From: Psychrilyobacter sp.
GTDB lineage: Bacteria > Fusobacteriota > Fusobacteriia > Fusobacteriales > Fusobacteriaceae
Length of the DNA: 7,611 nt
Reading direction: 5' to 3'
NCBI GenBank assembly: GCA_030621995.1
Contig: JAUXGP010000075.1
Coordinates: 1 to 7,611, forward strand
Position 1 is the stretch's first letter; each line of letters opens with the position of its first letter. This document shows positions 4,204 to 7,611 of this stretch, piece by piece. The notes beneath the pieces were generated by a model. It was given only the letters and a program-made list of their open reading frames with translations, was not told the origin of the DNA and did no database searches. Position numbers and translations under genes: made by a program.

Positions 4204-7029
4204 TTACACAATTAATTTTTTCAGATATTTCCCTGTATAGGAAGTTTTGGATTTAATTATTTCTTCCGGTGTCCCTGCAGCTATGATTTCTCCGCCGCCG
4301 TCTCCTCCTTCAGGACCAATGTCTATCACATAATCCGTTGTTTTTACCACATCTAAATTATGCTCAATTATAATCACGCTATTCCCCTTATCCACCAGCC
4401 TGTTTAGTACTTCCAATAACTTTCTTATATCCTCAAAATGAAGCCCTGTAGTAGGTTCATCCAAGATATAGATGGTATGCCCCCTGCTCATCTTAGACAG
4501 TTCTGTAGCTAACTTTATCCTTTGGGCTTCCCCCCCAGACAGGGTAGTGGCAGGCTGACCCAATTTTATATAGTCTAAACCTACATCTATCAATACCTTT
4601 AACCTTCTCTCCAGAGATGGGATCTTATTGAAAAAACCATAGGCATCTCCTACGCTGAGATCCAAAATTTCAGATATATTTTTCCCCTTATACTCTATCT
4701 CCAAAGTTTCCCGATTATACCTCTTTCCCTTACATACTTCACATTCCACATATACATCCGGCAGGAAGTTCATCTCTATCTTAATGATTCCAGCCCCCTG
4801 ACAAGCTTCACACCGCCCCCCCTTAACATTGAAGGAAAACCTGCCTTTTTGGTATCCACGAAGTTTAGCTTCACGAGTTTCAGCAAATATTCCACGAATA
4901 TCATCAAACATCTTGGTATAGGTGGCGGTATTTGACCTGGGAGTCCGGCCGATGGGACTTTGATTTATATCTATCACCTTATTTAGCTGGTCTGCACCCT
5001 TTATTTTTTTATATTTCAGTGGATATAGTTTACCTTTATTCAAACTGTTGAATAGTATAGGATACAGGGTTTGATTGATCAAGGTGGATTTACCACTCCC
5101 GCTGACTCCTGTGATGGCAGTCATTATCCCCAGGGGTATCTTTACATCCACATTCTTTAGATTGTTTCCACAAGCTCCCAGCAGCTCCAAATGTTCCTTG
5201 GATATACGCCTTTTTTTCGGAATCTCTATGCTGATCTCGCCCTTTAGGTATTTCCCAGTGAGAGATTTTTTGGATTTCATAATTTGTTTAGGAGTCCCCT
5301 TGGCTACTATCTCCCCGCCAAATCTCCCCGCCCCGGGACCCAGATCAAAAATGTAATCCGACTGCATCATGGTATCTTCATCATGTTCCACAACTATCAG
5401 GGTATTCCCTAATTCCTTAAGTCTGTTCAGGGTCTTCAATAATTTATCATTATCCCTCTGGTGCAGACCTATACTCGGTTCATCCAATACATAGAGCACC
5501 CCTGTCAGCCCACTTCCAATTTGAGTGGCCAGCCTAATCCTTTGGGACTCTCCTCCAGACAGGGTTCTCGTTTCCCGGGCAAGGCTGAGATAATCTAGAC
5601 CTACATTTATCATAAAATTAAGCCGTTCCCTGATCTCCTTCAATATATCCTTAGCAATGGTCTCCTCCTTAGGAGTCAGAGTAAGATCGGTGAAAAATAC
5701 TAAACAGTCTTTTATACTTAAAAAACTCACATCCATGATATTCATCTTATTCACTGTGATGGACAGAACCTCATCTCTGAGTCTCTTACCGTGACAGCTG
5801 TTGCAGGTTCTACGCATCATATATTTATTCTCTATCTCATCTTTCATAGATTCGGAGCTGGTTTCATAGTATCTTCTCTCCAGATTTTTGACTATTCCTT
5901 CAAAACTCTTCATCCCGTTATAGCTGAATTCCCGTCCAATATAATCAACTTTAAATTTTTTTCCGGAACTTCCATAGAATATGGTATTTTTTTCTTTTTT
6001 TGTCAATTTTTTAAAGGGTTTATCTAAATCTATTTTAAAGGCTTTTGCCATGGCAGAAAATATGGTCCATACATAACCCTTGGTGCTGGAAGCCCCAGGG
6101 ATATGAATTCCCCCATCTCTAATAGATCTATTTTCATCTATGATCAGCTTATTTTCATCTACCTCCAGTTTTTTCCCCAATCCGTTGCACTCCGGACAGG
6201 CCCCATAGGGAGCATTGAAGGAAAATAATCTGGGATTGATATCAGGGATCTCTATATCTTCATGGTTGGGACAGGTAAAATTTTCACTGTAGGAATGATC
6301 TGCTCCATTTATATTGGCTATGACTCTGCCTTCAGATAATCCGATGGAACTTTCTATTCCATCTGTCAGCCGAGTTAAAAACTCAGTTTCTTTTTTTATT
6401 ATCAACCTGTCTATAACAACCTCTATATCATGTTTTTTATTCTTATCTAAGTCTATTTCATCCTCTAAGTATAAGATCTCTCCATCTACCCTGGCCCTTA
6501 CAAACCCTTTTTTTATTAAGTTGATAAATAGGTTTTTATGGGTACCCTTTTTATCCTTTATAACCGGGGATAGGAGCAGGAGTTTATCCCCTAAATCTCC
6601 CTTTTCCACAATGGTATCTACAATCTCATCCACACTTTGCTTTTTTACAGGGGAATGACATATGGGACAATATGCCGTTCCTATATGAGCATACAGTAAT
6701 CTCATATAGTCATATACCTCAGTCATGGTTCCTACAATTGATCTGGGATTTTTGTTGGTTGTTTTCTGCTCGATGGATATTGCCGGAGATAACCCCTCTA
6801 TACTGTCTAGGTCTGGTTTTGTCATCTGCCCGATAAATTGCCTGGCATAGGCTGACAGACTTTCTACATACCTCCTCTGTCCCTCTGAATATATGGTATC
6901 AAAGGCAAGGGATGATTTTCCGCTTCCGCTTACCCCGGTAATAACTACAAATTTATATTTTGGTATCTCTAAGTTTAGATTTTTAAGGTTATGCTCGCGA
7001 GCTCCCCTAATTATAATTTTATTATTCAC
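4204..7029 (-). CDS. uvrA: Excinuclease ABC subunit A
   Basis: UvrA finds bulky DNA lesions as a dimer and loads UvrB for nucleotide excision repair. The 941 residues fit the family (about 940-950). It has two ABC modules: Walker A GVSGSGKS at 32-39, signature LSGGESQR and Walker B VLYVLDEP for the first half; Walker A GVSGSGKS at 641-648 (Lys647), signature LSGGEAQR and IYILDEP for the second. The C-terminal zinc module has CEAC and CEVC pairs flanking [17 protein letters not shown]. In the N-terminal zinc module the first pair reads CPNH instead of CxxC, while the second pair CPEC is normal. The start is GTG at 7029 with AGGAGG five bases upstream, and the N-terminus [14 protein letters not shown] matches relatives. 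No LexA-type operator was seen upstream, and no clear terminator follows before the rpsO promoter. Confidence 0.98.
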   Translation of the reverse strand: MNNKIIIRGAREHNLKNLNLEIPKYKFVVITGVSGSGKSSLAFDTIYSEGQRRYVESLSAYARQFIGQMTKPDLDSIEGLSPAISIEQKTTNKNPRSIVGTMTEVYDYMRLLYAHIGTAYCPICHSPVKKQSVDEIVDTIVEKGDLGDKLLLLSPVIKDKKGTHKNLFINLIKKGFVRARVDGEILYLEDEIDLDKNKKHDIEVVIDRLIIKKETEFLTRLTDGIESSIGLSEGRVIANINGADHSYSENFTCPNHEDIEIPDINPRLFSFNAPYGACPECNGLGKKLEVDENKLIIDENRSIRDGGIHIPGASSTKGYVWTIFSAMAKAFKIDLDKPFKKLTKKEKNTIFYGSSGKKFKVDYIGREFSYNGMKSFEGIVKNLERRYYETSSESMKDEIENKYMMRRTCNSCHGKRLRDEVLSITVNKMNIMDVSFLSIKDCLVFFTDLTLTPKEETIAKDILKEIRERLNFMINVGLDYLSLARETRTLSGGESQRIRLATQIGSGLTGVLYVLDEPSIGLHQRDNDKLLKTLNRLKELGNTLIVVEHDEDTMMQSDYIFDLGPGAGRFGGEIVAKGTPKQIMKSKKSLTGKYLKGEISIEIPKKRRISKEHLELLGACGNNLKNVDVKIPLGIMTAITGVSGSGKSTLINQTLYPILFNSLNKGKLYPLKYKKIKGADQLNKVIDINQSPIGRTPRSNTATYTKMFDDIRGIFAETREAKLRGYQKGRFSFNVKGGRCEACQGAGIIKIEMNFLPDVYVECEVCKGKRYNRETLEIEYKGKNISEILDLSVGDAYGFFNKIPSLERRLKVLIDVGLDYIKLGQPATTLSGGEAQRIKLATELSKMSRGHTIYILDEPTTGLHFEDIRKLLEVLNRLVDKGNSVIIIEHNLDVVKTTDYVIDIGPEGGDGGGEIIAAGTPEEIIKSKTSYTGKYLKKLIV

Positions 7030-7064
7030 AATTCCCTCCTGTTTTACATTTTTTCTCTATAAAT

Positions 7065-7094
7065 ATATTACATCATTTATATTTAATTTTACAA
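7065..7094 (-). promoter_or_regulatory. Possible uvrA promoter
   Basis: TTGTAA (7094-7089), an 18-base spacer and TAATAT (7070-7065) lie just past the upstream terminator and would start transcription near 7058, about 18 bases before the uvrA ribosome site. Both boxes are imperfect, and in such AT-rich DNA other pairings are possible. Confidence 0.4.
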
Positions 7095-7096
7095 AT

Positions 7097-7131
7097 AAAA
7101 AGGATCTAAAAATTTATAACCTTTAGATCCT
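7097..7131 (-). terminator. Intrinsic terminator of the GGDEF-like gene
   Basis: AGGATCTAAA (7131-7122 on the minus strand) pairs perfectly over 10 bp with TTTAGATCCT (7110-7101) around an 11-base loop, and is followed by TTTTATTT. G-U pairs can lengthen the stem. It begins 16 bases after the stop at 7148. Confidence 0.85.
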
Positions 7132-7147
7132 CCTAATTATAATTTTT

Positions 7148-7611
7148 TTATTTTTGATATATAATTTTATCTATCTTTGATTTAATTATAATGTAAGACA
7201 TAGATTCTTTTATCGAGATCAATTCAACCTGTATGGTACAAGGTCCTCCATTAGAATATTTTTTTTCCAGTCCTTCAAATATTTTTTCCAGTCTGTTTTC
7301 AATGGATTTTTCTACTTCCTTGCCGCCTATCTTTTTCATATAGATAATAAAATATATTTTATTTAGGAGACCTATAACATCATCTGACTTTGTATGTTTT
7401 TTCAAAATATCCGATATCCCCTTCAATATTGAATCTGAAAAAAAATCCTTTTCATTTATTCTCAACCTCGGTGGATAAACAATAAATAAAGCCGAGTCAT
7501 CCATCTTATTGGCAGAGGTTATTTCTTTTAAAAAATTAATAAAATATTCCTCTGAATATACACCTGTTAAACTGTCATATTTATTGGTATTTTCAAAATT
7601 CAAATTAAATA
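7148..7611 (-). CDS. C-terminal part of a protein with a degenerate GGDEF-like domain (cut by right window edge)
   Basis: The domain begins with NKYDSLTGVYSEEYFINFLKEI, a good match to the DxLTGLxNRRxF entry motif of diguanylate cyclase domains, and ends about 140 residues later, which suits one GGDEF domain. Catalytic features are missing. The metal-binding DxDxFK stretch is replaced by IVYPPRLRI, the NDxxGH region by NEKDFFSDS, and GGDEF itself by an LLNKIYF-like stretch; no RxxD inhibitory site is visible. It is therefore probably not a cyclase and may be a c-di-GMP or GTP sensor or a mere structural domain. The first possible start, TTG at 7603, has no visible ribosome site and the frame stays open to 7611. 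The gene most likely continues beyond the window, with sensor domains upstream, as is usual for the family. Confidence 0.7.
   Translation of the reverse strand, partial: FNLNFENTNKYDSLTGVYSEEYFINFLKEITSANKMDDSALFIVYPPRLRINEKDFFSDSILKGISDILKKHTKSDDVIGLLNKIYFIIYMKKIGGKEVEKSIENRLEKIFEGLEKKYSNGGPCTIQVELISIKESMSYIIIKSKIDKIIYQK

Noticed and set aside
5075..6658. Plus-strand frames of 78-114 codons opposite uvrA
   Set aside because: They lie fully antisense to conserved uvrA motifs; low-complexity Phe/Ile/Ser-rich translations are typical shadows.
7030..7100. LexA/SOS operator before uvrA
   Set aside because: No GAAC/GTTC or CTG-N10-CAG type dyad was seen in the short upstream region.

Overview
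The window looks like part of a chromosome from a low-GC, anaerobic, fermentative, double-membraned bacterium. A Fusobacteriota member (Ilyobacter, Propionigenium or Psychrilyobacter type) is the best guess. The clues are AT-rich DNA with strong AGGAGG-type ribosome sites, a butyrate-forming phosphotransbutyrylase/butyrate kinase pair, and a LolD-like ABC transporter (lipoprotein trafficking implies an outer membrane). The protein sequences also look fusobacterial, but that is inference from memory, not a search.

All seven genes read leftwards on the minus strand. In transcription order they are: (1) the C-terminal end of a protein with a badly degenerate GGDEF-like domain (7603 to 7148, cut by the right edge), closed by a clear intrinsic terminator; (2) uvrA (7029 to 4204, GTG start); (3) rpsO (4055 to 3792), with its own near-consensus promoter, a leader of about 70 nt and a perfect intrinsic terminator; (4) an FtsX/MacB/LolCE-type permease (3694 to 2528), with a promoter squeezed between the rpsO terminator and its start; (5) its LolD-like ATPase (2302 to 1613); (6) ptb (1413 to 508); (7) the first 143 codons of buk (429 to the left edge).

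The genes fall into three functional blocks. UvrA starts nucleotide excision repair and S15 builds the small ribosomal subunit. The permease and ATPase form a complete mechanotransmission-type ABC unit. Ptb and Buk turn butyryl-CoA into butyrate plus ATP. No strong terminator separates the ABC pair from ptb-buk, so read-through is possible, but a promoter-like TTGACA-16-TATAAA lies between them.

The most unusual material is non-coding. The spacers permease-ATPase (225 bp) and ATPase-ptb (199 bp) hold 13 degenerate copies of a 9-nt unit, roughly CACNRAKNN. They fall into three sub-families (CACNAAG, CACNGAT, CACNAAT), and two of these are laid out as converging arms of long imperfect inverted repeats. 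The ptb-buk spacer has an AT-only, roughly 7-nt periodic tract. Both ptb and buk use an odd G6 Shine-Dalgarno. No CRISPR array, tRNA, rRNA, insertion sequence or phage gene was seen, and no gene-free stretch exceeds 225 bp.
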